Numbered from the stretch's first letter, positions 1-9,259 are shown. The stretch is 64,000 nucleotides of DNA from JAGIBJ01 sp032119595 (GCA_032119595.1 JAUMBQ010000005.1:280049-344048); one strand, 5' to 3'. The notes: a model not told the origin generated them from the sequence alone. Translations and numbers: made by a program.

Positions 1-2
1 GG

Positions 3-725
3 GTCTCGCAGCACGAGATGCTCGCGCGCCTCGTGGGCCACGACGGAGAGATGCTCGCGCCGGGCGAATTCCTTCCGATCGCTGAGCGTCATGGGTTGAT
101 GACCGAACTCGACGCGTGGGTCTCGCGGCAGACCATCGGGCTGCTCGGGGCGCAACGCGCGCAGGGGCGTTCGCTCCCGCGTTTGCACGTGAACATGTCG
201 GCCCGTTCGGCCGACCATCCGGAGCTCGTGCGCGAGCTGACCAACTCGATCAAGGAACATGACCTCCCTGCCGGCCATCTCGTGGTTGAGCTTTCCGATA
301 CCTCGCGGCTGGCCGACCTGGCCATGGCTCGCCGCTTCGTGGATCAACTCAGCAGCGCCGGTTGCCCGCTCGCACTCGACGACTTCGGCGCCGGTTGGGG
401 CTCGCTTGTCTATCTGCGGGAGCTCCCGGTGGAGTACGTCAAGATCGATGGCAGCATCACGCGCGACGCCGCCATTGATGAGCGCGCCGCGACGATGATC
501 GAGGGCGTCGCTGCGACGGCCCGCAGCCTCGGCGTGCGCTCCGTCGCACCGTATGTCGACACGCAGGCCTGCCTCCAGCGACTCGGGTCGCTCGGCGTGG
601 ATTACGCACAGGGCTTCCAAGTCGGGGTGCCGTCGCCGCTCACGCAGTCTGGCCGGCCCGCTCGGGCCCACGTCGCGGTCGAGTCCCCGGCGATGCCGGT
701 CCGCATGAGCGCCCACCTGCAGTAA
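3..725 (+). CDS. EAL-domain protein, 5' end outside window, probably non-catalytic
   Basis: The reading frame is open to the window edge, and the EAL signature (here EML) lies just before the first ATG at 18, so the gene starts upstream. Recognisable EAL landmarks are VNMSAR, the DDFGAG loop near base 378 and VKIDGS. Active c-di-GMP phosphodiesterases have a glutamate-bearing AEGVE segment; here the same place (near base 545) reads APYVD, and the ExTE segment reads ELSD. These losses suggest a c-di-GMP-binding or regulatory domain rather than an active enzyme. Any N-terminal GGDEF or sensor domain would lie outside the window. Family assignment is strong; inactivity is inference. Confidence 0.85.
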   Translation, partial: VSQHEMLARLVGHDGEMLAPGEFLPIAERHGLMTELDAWVSRQTIGLLGAQRAQGRSLPRLHVNMSARSADHPELVRELTNSIKEHDLPAGHLVVELSDTSRLADLAMARRFVDQLSSAGCPLALDDFGAGWGSLVYLRELPVEYVKIDGSITRDAAIDERAATMIEGVAATARSLGVRSVAPYVDTQACLQRLGSLGVDYAQGFQVGVPSPLTQSGRPARAHVAVESPAMPVRMSAHLQ

Positions 726-752
726 GCGCCGAAGACTGCCCGGCGGCCCCGT

Positions 753-2927
753 TCAGCTCGGGTCGCTCACCAGCGGCGCGAGCTGCGCCGCCAGCTCGAC
801 GGCTCGTTGGAGCGCCTGCGGCGGGGTACTCGCGAGCCGGGCCACACTCACTCCTCGCGCACTCGTGAGCAACAGCGGCATCGCGCGGATCTCGTCGAAG
901 ACCGCCGTGGCGACCGCGATCGGCAACGGTGCTTCGTGGCGTCGCGCCAGGAGCGCGGCGCGGGTGACGCCGGGCAAGATCCGCCCGTCGGTCGGCGGAG
1001 TGACGAGGCGGTCCTCGTCGATCCACCAGAGGTTGGCCCAGCCGGCTTCCAGCACGCTGCCGCCCGCGTCCAGCAGCAGCGGCGTCGCTCCGAGCCGTGC
1101 GGTGAGCGCATCGATGAGTTCGCGGTCGAGGTATTTGTGCGGGCCGATGCCGCCGGGAACGATCGCGGGAGCGAGCGCCGTCGCGCCCGTGCCGATGCCG
1201 GTCGCCATGATCGGCAAGAGCTGCAGCTCGACGGCAAGCTCGCTCGCTTGCCGGGTGGCCAGGACCCGGATCCGAGCGGGCGCGACGGCCGTCGCAGCCA
1301 GCGCCTCGATCCGTGCCGCCAAGTCCGCCGGAGCTGCCGGATAGCCCAGCGCCTGGAGCGAGTCGCCGAGTCGGCTCAGATGGCCGGCCAGGTGAAGGGC
1401 CCGCCCGTCGTCGACCCGCAGGGTCTCAAGCAGCCCAGCCGCCGGATCCGGGCGACGGTCGGCTGAACGCATCCAGGGCACCCCACGAATGAACGTTCGC
1501 TCGTCGATCGCGGATTCGAGGTGCCCGCCGGCCGCCCGTACGAGCGCCGCCGCTTTGCCGAGGGCCTCGTCGAGTTCGGCCGTCGGGTCGGAGTCAGCCA
1601 CGATGCCGCCGCCGGCGCCAATCCACACGCGCTCGCCGGCCAGCTCGATGGTGCGAATCGTGACCGCGAGTTCCAGCCCAGCGGCCGGGCTGGAGAACCC
1701 GTGCGCCCCGGTATACACCTCCCGTCCAGTGCCCTCCACGGCGGCGATCACCCGCATCGCTTGCACCTTGGGCGCACCCGTCACCGACCCCGGCGGGAAG
1801 GTGGCACGCAGGAGGCGATGGTCGCCGAGGCCCGCATGCAGCCTGCCCCCGACTTGGCTCACCAGATGCCAGACCCCGGCGTGAGGCTCCAGGCGCGGCT
1901 CGTCGTCGTGCCAGACCGACCCGTAGTCGCTGACGCGGCCAAGGTCGTTGCGCATGAGGTCGACGATCATCACGTGCTCGGCGTGGTCCTTGCCCGACTG
2001 CTGCAGCCGTGCGGCGTTCGGGTCCGTCGTCGGGTCCGTCCCGCCCGTGACTCGCGGCGCGGTGCCTTTGATCGGGCCGGTCACGACCTCGCGCCCACGC
2101 CGGCGGAGGAAGAGTTCAGGCGAGGCGCTCACGATGCCCTGGCCAGCACCCGCGTCGATCCACGCGCCGAACCAAGGATCGGTCTTACGCAGGACGGGCT
2201 CGACCAGCCCGGCGGCCGGGCCGCGCAGCTCGGCTTCCAGTCGCAGACAGATGTTCGCTTGGAAGAGTTCCCCGGCGTGGATGCGCTCAATGGTTTCGGC
2301 GATGGCGGCGCGGTGAGCGGTCGCGCCGGCGCGTGCGCGAACGGATCCCAGGGAGGCCGTGCCCGGCCGTGCCGCTCCAACGTCGGCCAGGCGACCCCGC
2401 CAGCGGTCGGTCGCCTGGTCCAGCGTGCGTTGCGGGTCCGGGTCCCTCGCGTCCACGAGTGCTTCCACCCACCAGGCGCCCATGTCGTCGCGCCGCAGCA
2501 CATCGTCGAACCACGCAAGCTGCGCCCGCGGAAGGGGGTCGGGCCGCATCGGCTGAGCGCCGAGCGAACGCTCGACATCACGGCCAAGGTCGTAGCTGAG
2601 CCATCCAACGAGGCCGCCCCCGATCGCGCCGGGCGGCACGTCACCCTGGAATGCGGGCATGTCGTCGAACGCCGCAAACGGATCAGCTGAGGACCCGTCC
2701 GCGGGACGATCCGTTCCGGCGACCAGCCGACTTGGCGCGGCGCCGGCCACGACCACGCGGGCGTCCGGCGCGGCGTCGTCCGGGAGGCCCCATCTCCCGG
2801 CCAGAACGAACGGGTAGGGCTCGGCCGCGACGGCCGCGACGACCGTCTCGAACGCAGGCGACGCGCCGAGGCGCTGCCGAACGAGTCGGACGCTGGCCGG
2901 CGGCTCCGTGCGGCCCCCGCCCTCCAC
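753..2927 (-). CDS. pabBC: Aminodeoxychorismate synthase component I fused to aminodeoxychorismate lyase (PabB-PabC)
   Basis: About 724 residues. The first ~450 match the chorismate-binding PabB/TrpE fold, with GPIKGTAPR, IVDLMRNDLGR, PPGSVTGAPK and IGAGGGIVADSDP. The last ~250 match the PLP fold-type IV lyase PabC: LETLRVDDG, the candidate Schiff-base lysine in GPHKYLDR, and a late NLWWI strand. One chain would turn chorismate plus ammonia into 4-aminobenzoate for folate. The glutaminase PabA is not nearby. The GTG at 2927, 14 nt after the topB stop, is chosen because homology starts soon after it; the longer open frame runs back into topB. No strong Shine-Dalgarno is visible, so coupling to topB is possible. 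Confidence 0.9.
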   Translation of the reverse strand: MEGGGRTEPPASVRLVRQRLGASPAFETVVAAVAAEPYPFVLAGRWGLPDDAAPDARVVVAGAAPSRLVAGTDRPADGSSADPFAAFDDMPAFQGDVPPGAIGGGLVGWLSYDLGRDVERSLGAQPMRPDPLPRAQLAWFDDVLRRDDMGAWWVEALVDARDPDPQRTLDQATDRWRGRLADVGAARPGTASLGSVRARAGATAHRAAIAETIERIHAGELFQANICLRLEAELRGPAAGLVEPVLRKTDPWFGAWIDAGAGQGIVSASPELFLRRRGREVVTGPIKGTAPRVTGGTDPTTDPNAARLQQSGKDHAEHVMIVDLMRNDLGRVSDYGSVWHDDEPRLEPHAGVWHLVSQVGGRLHAGLGDHRLLRATFPPGSVTGAPKVQAMRVIAAVEGTGREVYTGAHGFSSPAAGLELAVTIRTIELAGERVWIGAGGGIVADSDPTAELDEALGKAAALVRAAGGHLESAIDERTFIRGVPWMRSADRRPDPAAGLLETLRVDDGRALHLAGHLSRLGDSLQALGYPAAPADLAARIEALAATAVAPARIRVLATRQASELAVELQLLPIMATGIGTGATALAPAIVPGGIGPHKYLDRELIDALTARLGATPLLLDAGGSVLEAGWANLWWIDEDRLVTPPTDGRILPGVTRAALLARRHEAPLPIAVATAVFDEIRAMPLLLTSARGVSVARLASTPPQALQRAVELAAQLAPLVSDPS

Positions 2928-2941
2928 TGCGGCCCGTGGGG

Positions 2942-5236
2942 TCAGGCGGCCTTGACGGCGTCGGCGTCGCCGCTCGCAGCGACAGCCGGAGTGGTCACGA
3001 TCGCGCCGTCGTCGGGCGTCTCGTCGGTCGCCGGTCCCGTCTTCTCGCCTTCCTTGGCCCACGGCTCGTCGAACTCCGTACGCCAGCGACCCTCGTCGTT
3101 CTGCATGAGCGCGAGCTTCGCGCGGAACGGGCGGCCCGAGCGGCCTCGGAATCCGGTGACCTGTTGGGCCGTCTTGGAGTAGCGGATGAGTTCGCGAACG
3201 ACCTGCGCGTTGAGCGTCTTGCCGGCTTTCGCCTTCCAGATCACGAAGCCGCAGCCCGGATCCTCGCGCGACCAGCAGGAGTAGCCCTTGCGGTTCTCGA
3301 TGATGTCGTGGCCGCAGACCGGGCACGGGCCGAGGTTGGCGCGCGGGATGCGCACGTCCTTGAGAACCGTGTCGAGCTCCAGCACCGTCGCCTCGGCGAA
3401 CTTGGCGATGTCAGCCATGAACGACTCGCGCTTCTCGGTGCCAGCCTCGATGGCCGCCAGGCGCTTCTCCCAGTCGCCGGTGAGCCCGGGCGACGTGAGC
3501 ATGTGCTCGCCGAGCAGGCGGATCACGTTCGTGCCCTTTTCGGTGACGACCAGGGCGCGAGCGTCGCGCTCCACGTAGCCGACGTCGATGAGGCGCTCGA
3601 TGATCGCGGCGCGCGTGGCCGGCGTGCCGATGCCGGACTCCTTCATCGCCTCGCGCATCTCGTCGTCGTCGACGAGCTTGCCGGCGGCTTCCATGGCCCC
3701 AAGGAGCGAAGCATCGGAGTAACGCCGCGGCGGCTTGGTCTCCTTCTCCATCGCCTCGACCGCGTCGACCGACGCCGTCTCGCCCTTCAGGAGCTTCGGC
3801 AGCGTCTGGTCGCGGCCGTCGTCTTCGTCGGCCGCAGCCGTCTCACCTTCGGTGAGTTCGCCGTAGACGCCACGCCAGCCGGCCTCGACGAGCACCTTGC
3901 CACGCGTGCGGAAGATGTGGCCGATGACCTCGTTCGACGGGGCTGTGGGCGCGGTGACCGTGGTCTCGACCCGCGTGTTCTCGAAGACGGCGACCGGATG
4001 GAAGACCGCGAGGTAGCGGCGCACGACCATGTCGTACACCTTCTTCTCGTCCTCACCCATCTTGTCTATGGGATGAACGGCGTCGGTCGGGATGATGGCG
4101 TGGTGGTCGCCGACCTTCTCGTTGTTGACGACGCGCGTCAGCGGCAGCTCGGGGAGCCCGACGACGTACTTGGATGCTGCGGCGTAGTCGCGGTTCTCAC
4201 CAAGGCGCTCGGCGATCGGTACGAGGTCCGGGACCATGTCGGTCGTGAGGTACCGCGAACTCGTACGCGGATAGGTGAGGGCTTTGTGCTCCTCGTAGAG
4301 CTTCTGGGCAGCGCCGAGCGTGCGGCGCGCCGAGAACCCGAAGCGGGTGTTGGCGTCGCGCTGCAACGAGGTGAGGTCGTAGAGCATCGGCGCGATCTCT
4401 TTGCGCGTCGTCTTCTCGAGCTTGGTGATCTCACCGGTGCCGTCCTTCACGGCGGCGGCGATTGCGTCGGCCTCCTCGGCCGTGGGCAGGCGCGGCGCGG
4501 CCCCCTGGTGCAGGCGACCGTCGTAGCCGCGTCCATCATCCGTTGAGAAGCGTGCATCGACGAGCCAGTACGGCTCGGGCACGAACGCCTTGATCTCCTC
4601 TTCGCGGCGGGCGAGGATCGCGAGCGTCGGCGTCTGCACGCGGCCCAGCGACACGGCGCCATCGAACGAGGAGCGCAGCCGGATCGTGGCGGCGCGCGTC
4701 GCGTTCATGCCGACGATCCAGTCGGCCTCCGAGCGTGAGCGGGCCGCCTGCTCGAGGGTGTAGAGGTCTTTGGCGTCGCGCAAGTTCGCGAACGCATCCT
4801 CCATCGCGGCTTTCGTCATCGACGAGAGCCAGAGGCGCTTGATCGGCAGGTTGCGCTTGGCGGCGCCGGCCTTCTCAAACAGGTACGCGAAGATCAACTC
4901 GCCTTCGCGCCCCGCATCGCAAGCATTGATGACGAGGCTGACGTCTTCCTCTTTGAGCATCTTCGTGACGACACTCATCTGCTTCTTGGAGCGCTCGTCG
5001 CGGACGACGAGCTTGAAGGCAGGCGGCACGATCGGCAGATCGGCCATGCGCCACTTCTTGAACTGCTCGCCGTATTCCTCGGGCTCAGCGAGCTGCACGA
5101 GGTGGCCGACAGCCCACGTGATCGTGTGCTCCGGACCTTCGAGGAAGCCCTCACCCTTCTTGAAGGGACCGGGAAGCACCCGGGCGACGTCGCGCCCGAC
5201 AGACGGTTTCTCGGCGATGATGAGGATGCGGCTCAC
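2942..5236 (-). CDS. topB: DNA topoisomerase III (type IA)
   Basis: 764 residues from GTG 5236, chosen because the TOPRIM strand begins at once (RILIIAEKPSVG, with E9). The acidic TOPRIM motif is D107-A-G-R-E111, where the second aspartate of the usual DxDxE is glycine, a variant I recall from many TopB proteins. The nucleophile is Y322 in TYPRTSSR. Near residue 660 a CPVCG...C...C cluster forms a C-terminal zinc-ribbon-like module. The enzyme passes single strands through transient breaks to decatenate DNA or relax negative supercoils. It is followed closely by pabBC and is divergent from the PBP gene, with 145 bp between start codons that presumably hold both promoters. Confidence 0.93.
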   Translation of the reverse strand: MSRILIIAEKPSVGRDVARVLPGPFKKGEGFLEGPEHTITWAVGHLVQLAEPEEYGEQFKKWRMADLPIVPPAFKLVVRDERSKKQMSVVTKMLKEEDVSLVINACDAGREGELIFAYLFEKAGAAKRNLPIKRLWLSSMTKAAMEDAFANLRDAKDLYTLEQAARSRSEADWIVGMNATRAATIRLRSSFDGAVSLGRVQTPTLAILARREEEIKAFVPEPYWLVDARFSTDDGRGYDGRLHQGAAPRLPTAEEADAIAAAVKDGTGEITKLEKTTRKEIAPMLYDLTSLQRDANTRFGFSARRTLGAAQKLYEEHKALTYPRTSSRYLTTDMVPDLVPIAERLGENRDYAAASKYVVGLPELPLTRVVNNEKVGDHHAIIPTDAVHPIDKMGEDEKKVYDMVVRRYLAVFHPVAVFENTRVETTVTAPTAPSNEVIGHIFRTRGKVLVEAGWRGVYGELTEGETAAADEDDGRDQTLPKLLKGETASVDAVEAMEKETKPPRRYSDASLLGAMEAAGKLVDDDEMREAMKESGIGTPATRAAIIERLIDVGYVERDARALVVTEKGTNVIRLLGEHMLTSPGLTGDWEKRLAAIEAGTEKRESFMADIAKFAEATVLELDTVLKDVRIPRANLGPCPVCGHDIIENRKGYSCWSREDPGCGFVIWKAKAGKTLNAQVVRELIRYSKTAQQVTGFRGRSGRPFRAKLALMQNDEGRWRTEFDEPWAKEGEKTGPATDETPDDGAIVTTPAVAASGDADAVKAA

Positions 5237-5381
5237 AGCGGGGGCAGCGTAGCGCGGGTTGCCGCGCGGGGCGCACTGCCTGTCCCCAGACCGGCGCGCA
5301 GACACCCCAGGGTGCCTGCTGGACGGCGCCTGCAGACGCTTGGCGCGGTTCGGAGCTCCGGCGCGGCATGATACGGGCGCA

Positions 5382-7136
5382 GTGTCCACACGTTCCGCAG
5401 TGCCGCGGCCGCATCGCGGCCATCTTCCCTCAAGCGCTGCGGCTCGTCGTCGCCGTCGCCGGCACCTACTCCTGCCGCTCGGGATCGCGCTGGTCGGGAT
5501 CGCGCTCGGCGGAGCTGGGATGGTCGTCTTGGGTGGCGACGACGGCACCGATGTCGGCGCGCGTTACGGCGCTGCGTTCGCCAAGGGCGACTACGCGGGG
5601 ATGTACGCCCTGCTGTCCGCGAGCGACCGCCGCGCCATCACCGTCGAACGGTTCACCGAGCTTCAGCAGACGGCCCGTCAGACGGCCACGGTCACCAGAA
5701 TCCGCACGGGACTCGTCACCTCGACCGAGGGCGACCGTGTCCGCGTCCCGATCACCGTCGCGACCGAGCTGTTCGGCACCCTGACCGGCGACCTGTTCCT
5801 GCCGATCGTCAAGGACGGCAAGGAGAAAGCGGTCGACTGGTCCCAGGCGCTCTCGTTCCCCGGCTTGCGTGAGGGCGAGAAGTTGCGCCGCACGACCACC
5901 CTCCCGGCGCGCGCCAGCATCCTCGCGAGCGACAACACCGGCCTCGTCAAGGGCTCCGGTGGTGCGCGGACACCCCACACCGACCCCGCGCTCAACTCGA
6001 TCGTCGGCCAAATGGGCCCGATCCCCGCCGAGCAGAAGGCGGAGTACGCGGCCAAAGGCGTCCCGGCGGACGCCTTTGTGGGGATCAGCGGTCTGGAGCG
6101 CGTCTTCGAGGATCGCGTCCGCGGGACCGCCGGCGGCACACTGTTCGCCGGGAACCGCGAACTCGCGACGACCGAGCCCGAAGAAGCCTCGGCGGTGCGG
6201 ACCACCATCAACCCGACCGTCCAGCGCGCGGCCGTTGCGGCCCTGGCTGGCCGCATTGGTGGGATCGCGGCCGTGCGCCCCGCTACCGGAGCCGTCGTCG
6301 CGCTCGCCGGTCAGGCGTTCTCGGGACTCCAACCCCCCGGGTCGACGTTCAAGATCGTCACCGTCACCGCCGCGCTTCGTTATGGCGCTGCCAAGCCAAG
6401 CACCGTCTACCCGGTCCAGACGGCCGCCACCATCTCCGGTGTCGACATCCAGAATGCCGACGGCGAATCGTGCGGTGGCACGCTCATCGAGAGCTTCGTC
6501 CATTCGTGCAACTCCGTCTTCGCGCCCCTCGGCGCGAAGGTCGGCGCCGACCACCTCATCGAGACCGCCGAAGCGTTCGGGTTCAACGCCGAACTCGGCA
6601 TCCCCGGCGCCGCGACCAGCTCCATCCCTCCCGCCGACGAGATCGGTGACGACCTCGCCATTGGCTCCAGCGCCATCGGCCAAGGCCGCGTCCAAGCCAG
6701 CGCCCTCCAGATGGCGCTCGTGTCCGCCACGATCGCCCAGCGCGGCGAGCGCCCCAAACTCACCCTTGAGGCCGGCCGCAGCCCACGCCTTACCCGCACC
6801 ATCCCGCGCACCGTCGCGAGCGATGTCACCTCAATGATGACCGGAGTCGTCTCCCGCGGCACCGGCAACCTCGCTGCCATCACCGGCGTCAAAGTCGCCG
6901 GCAAGACCGGCACCGCCGAACTCCGTTCCACCCAAGGCGAATGCGACGAGGAGAACCCGCCACCCGGCGGATGCCCCGCTGCCGACGACACCACCGACAC
7001 CACCGCCTGGTTCGCAGGCTTCGCCCCTGCAGGCACCCCGCGCATCGCCATCGCCGTCCAGCTCGTCGGCCAGGGCAAGGGCGGCGACACCGCCGCGCCG
7101 GCCTTCAGGTCGGTGGCCCTTTCCGCGCTGAAGTAG
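5382..7136 (+). CDS. Class B penicillin-binding protein (transpeptidase)
   Basis: 584 residues from GTG 5382; the start includes a polybasic stretch followed by one membrane anchor (~28-48). An NTF2-like MecA_N-type domain follows (~55-150), then a linker and the transpeptidase domain. All three active-site motifs are present: S321-T-F-K324, S375-C-N377 and K508-T-G510. It should cross-link peptidoglycan outside the membrane. The protein is compact, without C-terminal PASTA repeats. It is monocistronic as far as seen: topB diverges upstream, and a 990-bp repeat block begins 15 bp downstream. I cannot say which PBP2-type paralogue it is. Confidence 0.9.
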   Translation: MSTRSAVPRPHRGHLPSSAAARRRRRRHLLLPLGIALVGIALGGAGMVVLGGDDGTDVGARYGAAFAKGDYAGMYALLSASDRRAITVERFTELQQTARQTATVTRIRTGLVTSTEGDRVRVPITVATELFGTLTGDLFLPIVKDGKEKAVDWSQALSFPGLREGEKLRRTTTLPARASILASDNTGLVKGSGGARTPHTDPALNSIVGQMGPIPAEQKAEYAAKGVPADAFVGISGLERVFEDRVRGTAGGTLFAGNRELATTEPEEASAVRTTINPTVQRAAVAALAGRIGGIAAVRPATGAVVALAGQAFSGLQPPGSTFKIVTVTAALRYGAAKPSTVYPVQTAATISGVDIQNADGESCGGTLIESFVHSCNSVFAPLGAKVGADHLIETAEAFGFNAELGIPGAATSSIPPADEIGDDLAIGSSAIGQGRVQASALQMALVSATIAQRGERPKLTLEAGRSPRLTRTIPRTVASDVTSMMTGVVSRGTGNLAAITGVKVAGKTGTAELRSTQGECDEENPPPGGCPAADDTTDTTAWFAGFAPAGTPRIAIAVQLVGQGKGGDTAAPAFRSVALSALK

Positions 7137-7151
7137 GGGCTCGCTGGTTTG

Positions 7152-7270
7152 GGGCCGGGGGTGGGTGACCCTGCCGGGGCCGACGATCCGATCATCCGGT
7201 TATGCCCTGGCGGGCAGAACCGTACGATCGGCCGCGGACTCGCCCCGGCAGGGTCACCCACCCCCGGCCC
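7152..7270 (+). repeat. Large covarying hairpin element, family 1 copy a
   Basis: Two perfect 29-bp inverted arms (7152-7180 and 7242-7270) enclose a 61-nt core. The core folds again, with CCGATCATCCGGTT pairing AACCGTACGATCGG at 12 of 14 positions, and ends in a small apical stem TGCCC-TGGC-GGGCA (7203-7216). It begins 15 bp after the PBP stop. Copy b at 7922-8042 has the same core in inverted orientation but different, still perfectly paired, outer arms. There is no T-run, so it is not a classic intrinsic terminator. It may act as a 3'-UTR RNA structure or a cruciform. Confidence 0.85.
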
Positions 7271-7462
7271 ACTCTGCGCTCCCCCCTTCTTCAGCGCGGC
7301 TGTCGCCAGGGCCCTGAACGCCGGCTTGCGGGTCGCCGCCCTTGGCCGTGCCCTCGCAGCGGCCGGCGGCCTGCTGCGGGAGTGCCGTGCGGTTTTCGGC
7401 GGTCCTCTTCTGGGCCCCGCAACGCGGCGTGCCGGACCGGTCGATTCGAGGCCGCCCCGGGC

Positions 7463-7723
7463 GTGAACGGCCAAAATCTGTCGTCAGGACAACAACAAAT
7501 GGCCGCTCACCGCTGAGCCAGCTGGCCGCTCTACGCCGGCCAGGGCGTGAACGGCCCGGGCGTGAACGGCCAAAATCTGTCGTCAGGACAACAACAAATG
7601 GCCGCTCACCGCTGAGCCAGCTGGCCGCTCTACGCCGGTCCGGGCGTGAACGGCCCGGGCGTGAACGGCCCGGGCGTGAACGGCCAAAATCTGTCGTCAG
7701 GACAACAACAAATGGCCGCTCAC
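7463..7723 (+). repeat. Three copies of a 48-bp imperfect palindrome
   Basis: Copies lie at 7463-7510, 7562-7609 and 7676-7723. Each starts GTGAACGGCC and ends GGCCGCTCAC, with a central TCGTCAGGAC around a 2-nt loop. The period is 99 then 114 bp. The extra 15 bp come from added copies of the unit GGGCGTGAACGGCCC just before the third palindrome. The same element occurs near 39.2, 41.0, 54.5, 62.5-62.8 and 63.9 kb, always between genes. No coding sequence is credible here. Confidence 0.9.
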
Positions 7724-7921
7724 CGCTGGTCGGCGCTTCACGACTCCGGTCTCAGACACCGCAGCCGCGTTGGCCCACCCCAGAACGGTTGCACGCGAGG
7801 GTGAGGCCGAGCCAAGCAGGCATCGGGTCCGCCTGGCCCTCGGGCCCGGACCGGCGGCCCTTCGACGGCGGCCGCCGGGCCGCCCCCGTCGGCGTTCTGG
7901 TGCCCTGCCGCCAAGACGAGC

Positions 7922-8042
7922 GGCCGGGGCGGGGTGGGTTCCTGCCGGGGCGAGTCCGCGGCCGATCGTACGGTTCTGGCCGCCAGGCCATAACCGGATG
8001 ATCGGATCGTCGGCCCCGGCAGGAACCCACCCCGCCCCGGCC
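7922..8042 (-). repeat. Large covarying hairpin element, family 1 copy b
   Basis: Perfect 30-bp arms (7922-7951 and 8013-8042) flank a 61-nt core that is the reverse complement of the copy-a core apart from two bases. Those two bases (7979 and 7988) form one base pair of the apical stem: G-C here where copy a has C-G (7205-7214 read on the other strand). The outer arms also differ from copy a yet pair fully. On the minus strand it lies 3' of the lipoprotein gene that ends at 8128, beyond a terminator-like hairpin. Confidence 0.85.
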
Positions 8043-8067
8043 CAGCCAGCCCAAACCACCAGAACGA

Positions 8068-8094
8068 CGACGGGCGCCCCAAGGACGCCCGTCG
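8068..8094 (-). terminator. Terminator-like hairpin after the 8128-8709 lipoprotein gene
   Basis: CGACGGGCG at 8068-8076 pairs with CGCCCGTCG at 8086-8094. It lies about 34 bp beyond the minus-strand stop. On that strand it is followed by a moderately T-rich TCGTTCTGG rather than a clean U-tract. Confidence 0.6.
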
Positions 8095-8127
8095 AAGAAA
8101 GCTCGGTGCGGCCCGAAGGCCAGGCGA

Positions 8128-8709
8128 CTAGATGTCGAGGTTGACCTCGGCCTCGCCGGAGCCGTCGGCGGCTTCGATGAGGAGCTGGGTCGGGCGACGC
8201 TCGAGGATGCCCTGCTCGACCTTGAAGAGGACGAGGGCGCCACCGATCGGGGCCTGCGCGGCCGTCGAGCTGGCGGCGGGGATCTGGCCCTTGGCGTTCA
8301 GCGGGACGGAGCGGTAGGCGTAAACGTTCGTGGCGGGCATCGGGTACGGCTCGGCCTCGGTGCCTTTGTTGTCGACGATCTTGAACTTGTCGGCAGCCTG
8401 GATCGTCTTCTCGGGGCCGTCGCCCTTGTGGGTGCGGTTCTCGACGCGCAGGAAGACGCCGAACCAGGCGACGTCCTGGTTCGCGACCTGCTTGGCGGCG
8501 TTCGGGATACCGGACAGGTAGTCGCGGTCCTCGATGTCGTACGGGTTGAGCTTCCGCGACATCTGGACCTGGTACCTCAGCCCCCCGGTCGTGACGTAGA
8601 TGCCCTCGTTGTGCGCCTCGGTGACGGGGTCGTTGCCATCGCCGCAGGCGGCGAAGGGCACGACGAGCGCCAGCGAGGCGAGGGCGAGAGCGGGACGAAG
8701 GCGCGGCAT
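8128..8709 (-). CDS. Putative lipoprotein of unknown function
   Basis: 193 residues. The ATG at 8709 gives an N-terminus with a hydrophobic stretch and the lipobox FAAC, so residues 1-21 are a lipoprotein signal and the mature protein starts at C22. The rest looks like a beta-rich extracytoplasmic domain (YQVQMSRKLNPYDIEDRDYL, WFGVFLRVEN) of the kind annotated as DUF4352-like or hypothetical in actinobacteria. No catalytic motif is seen. It follows the SRPBCC gene by 13 bp and is probably cotranscribed with it. Confidence 0.75.
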   Translation of the reverse strand: MPRLRPALALASLALVVPFAACGDGNDPVTEAHNEGIYVTTGGLRYQVQMSRKLNPYDIEDRDYLSGIPNAAKQVANQDVAWFGVFLRVENRTHKGDGPEKTIQAADKFKIVDNKGTEAEPYPMPATNVYAYRSVPLNAKGQIPAASSTAAQAPIGGALVLFKVEQGILERRPTQLLIEAADGSGEAEVNLDI

Positions 8710-8722
8710 TGCGGGCGAGACC

Positions 8723-9259
8723 TTATCGAAGCGGCGAGCCGGTGGCCGGCTTGCGTGGGCCACCGCTGAGCGTGGCCCGTGTTCCGCGGCGCTCATCGTG
8801 CTCGATGATGGCCTCCAAGCGGGCGAGTGCGCGGCGCCAATGACGCAGGTCAGCGCGGCGCCCGCCCATCGCGTCGCGGAAGCGGTCGAACGGCGCAGCG
8901 GCGTCGCGCTGAACCTCGATGGCGACGTCCGTCGTGGTCTCCGTGGCGTTCGGTGTGAGCGTCCACAGGTACACGGTGCGAACGCGGTTGAAGCGGCCAC
9001 CGCGGCCGCGCGCACTGATGCTGAGCGGGCGAACGGCGTCGACGATCGTGATGTCGCCCCAGGCGAACCGGTCGCGGCCGTCGATCTTGAAGCGGGCGCC
9101 GGCACCGATCCCGTGCGTGTCCTCGCGGGTGAGGTGCCAGTCGACGAGGAAGTGGTCGCAGAACTCGGGGTGGTTCGCGATGTCGATCAGGTAGTCGTAG
9201 ATCTCGGCCGGGGGCCGCTCGATCGTTACCTGAGCTCGGAGTGCGTCCATCGCCGCCAA
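8723..9259 (-). CDS. SRPBCC (START-like) family protein
   Basis: About 178 residues. The N-terminus VTIERPPAEIYDYLIDIANH and the beta-strand pattern ending in a long C-terminal helix (FRDAMGGRRADLRHWRRAL) fit polyketide-cyclase/dehydrase-like SRPBCC ligand-binding proteins. The ligand cannot be told from sequence. ATG codons at 9259 and 9250 are both possible starts. It is the first gene of a two-gene unit with the downstream lipoprotein. Confidence 0.75.
   Translation of the reverse strand: MAAMDALRAQVTIERPPAEIYDYLIDIANHPEFCDHFLVDWHLTREDTHGIGAGARFKIDGRDRFAWGDITIVDAVRPLSISARGRGGRFNRVRTVYLWTLTPNATETTTDVAIEVQRDAAAPFDRFRDAMGGRRADLRHWRRALARLEAIIEHDERRGTRATLSGGPRKPATGSPLR

Noticed and set aside
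2651..4546. 631-residue open frame on the plus strand opposite topB
   Set aside because: It is antisense to a conserved gene, Arg/Pro-rich, and arises from the GC-rich wobble pattern. Similar long shadows oppose pabBC, hom, lysA, clpC and lysS.
7152..8042. Insertion sequence or integron-like cassette
   Set aside because: Despite inverted hairpin ends there is no transposase or integrase frame and no clear target-site duplication.
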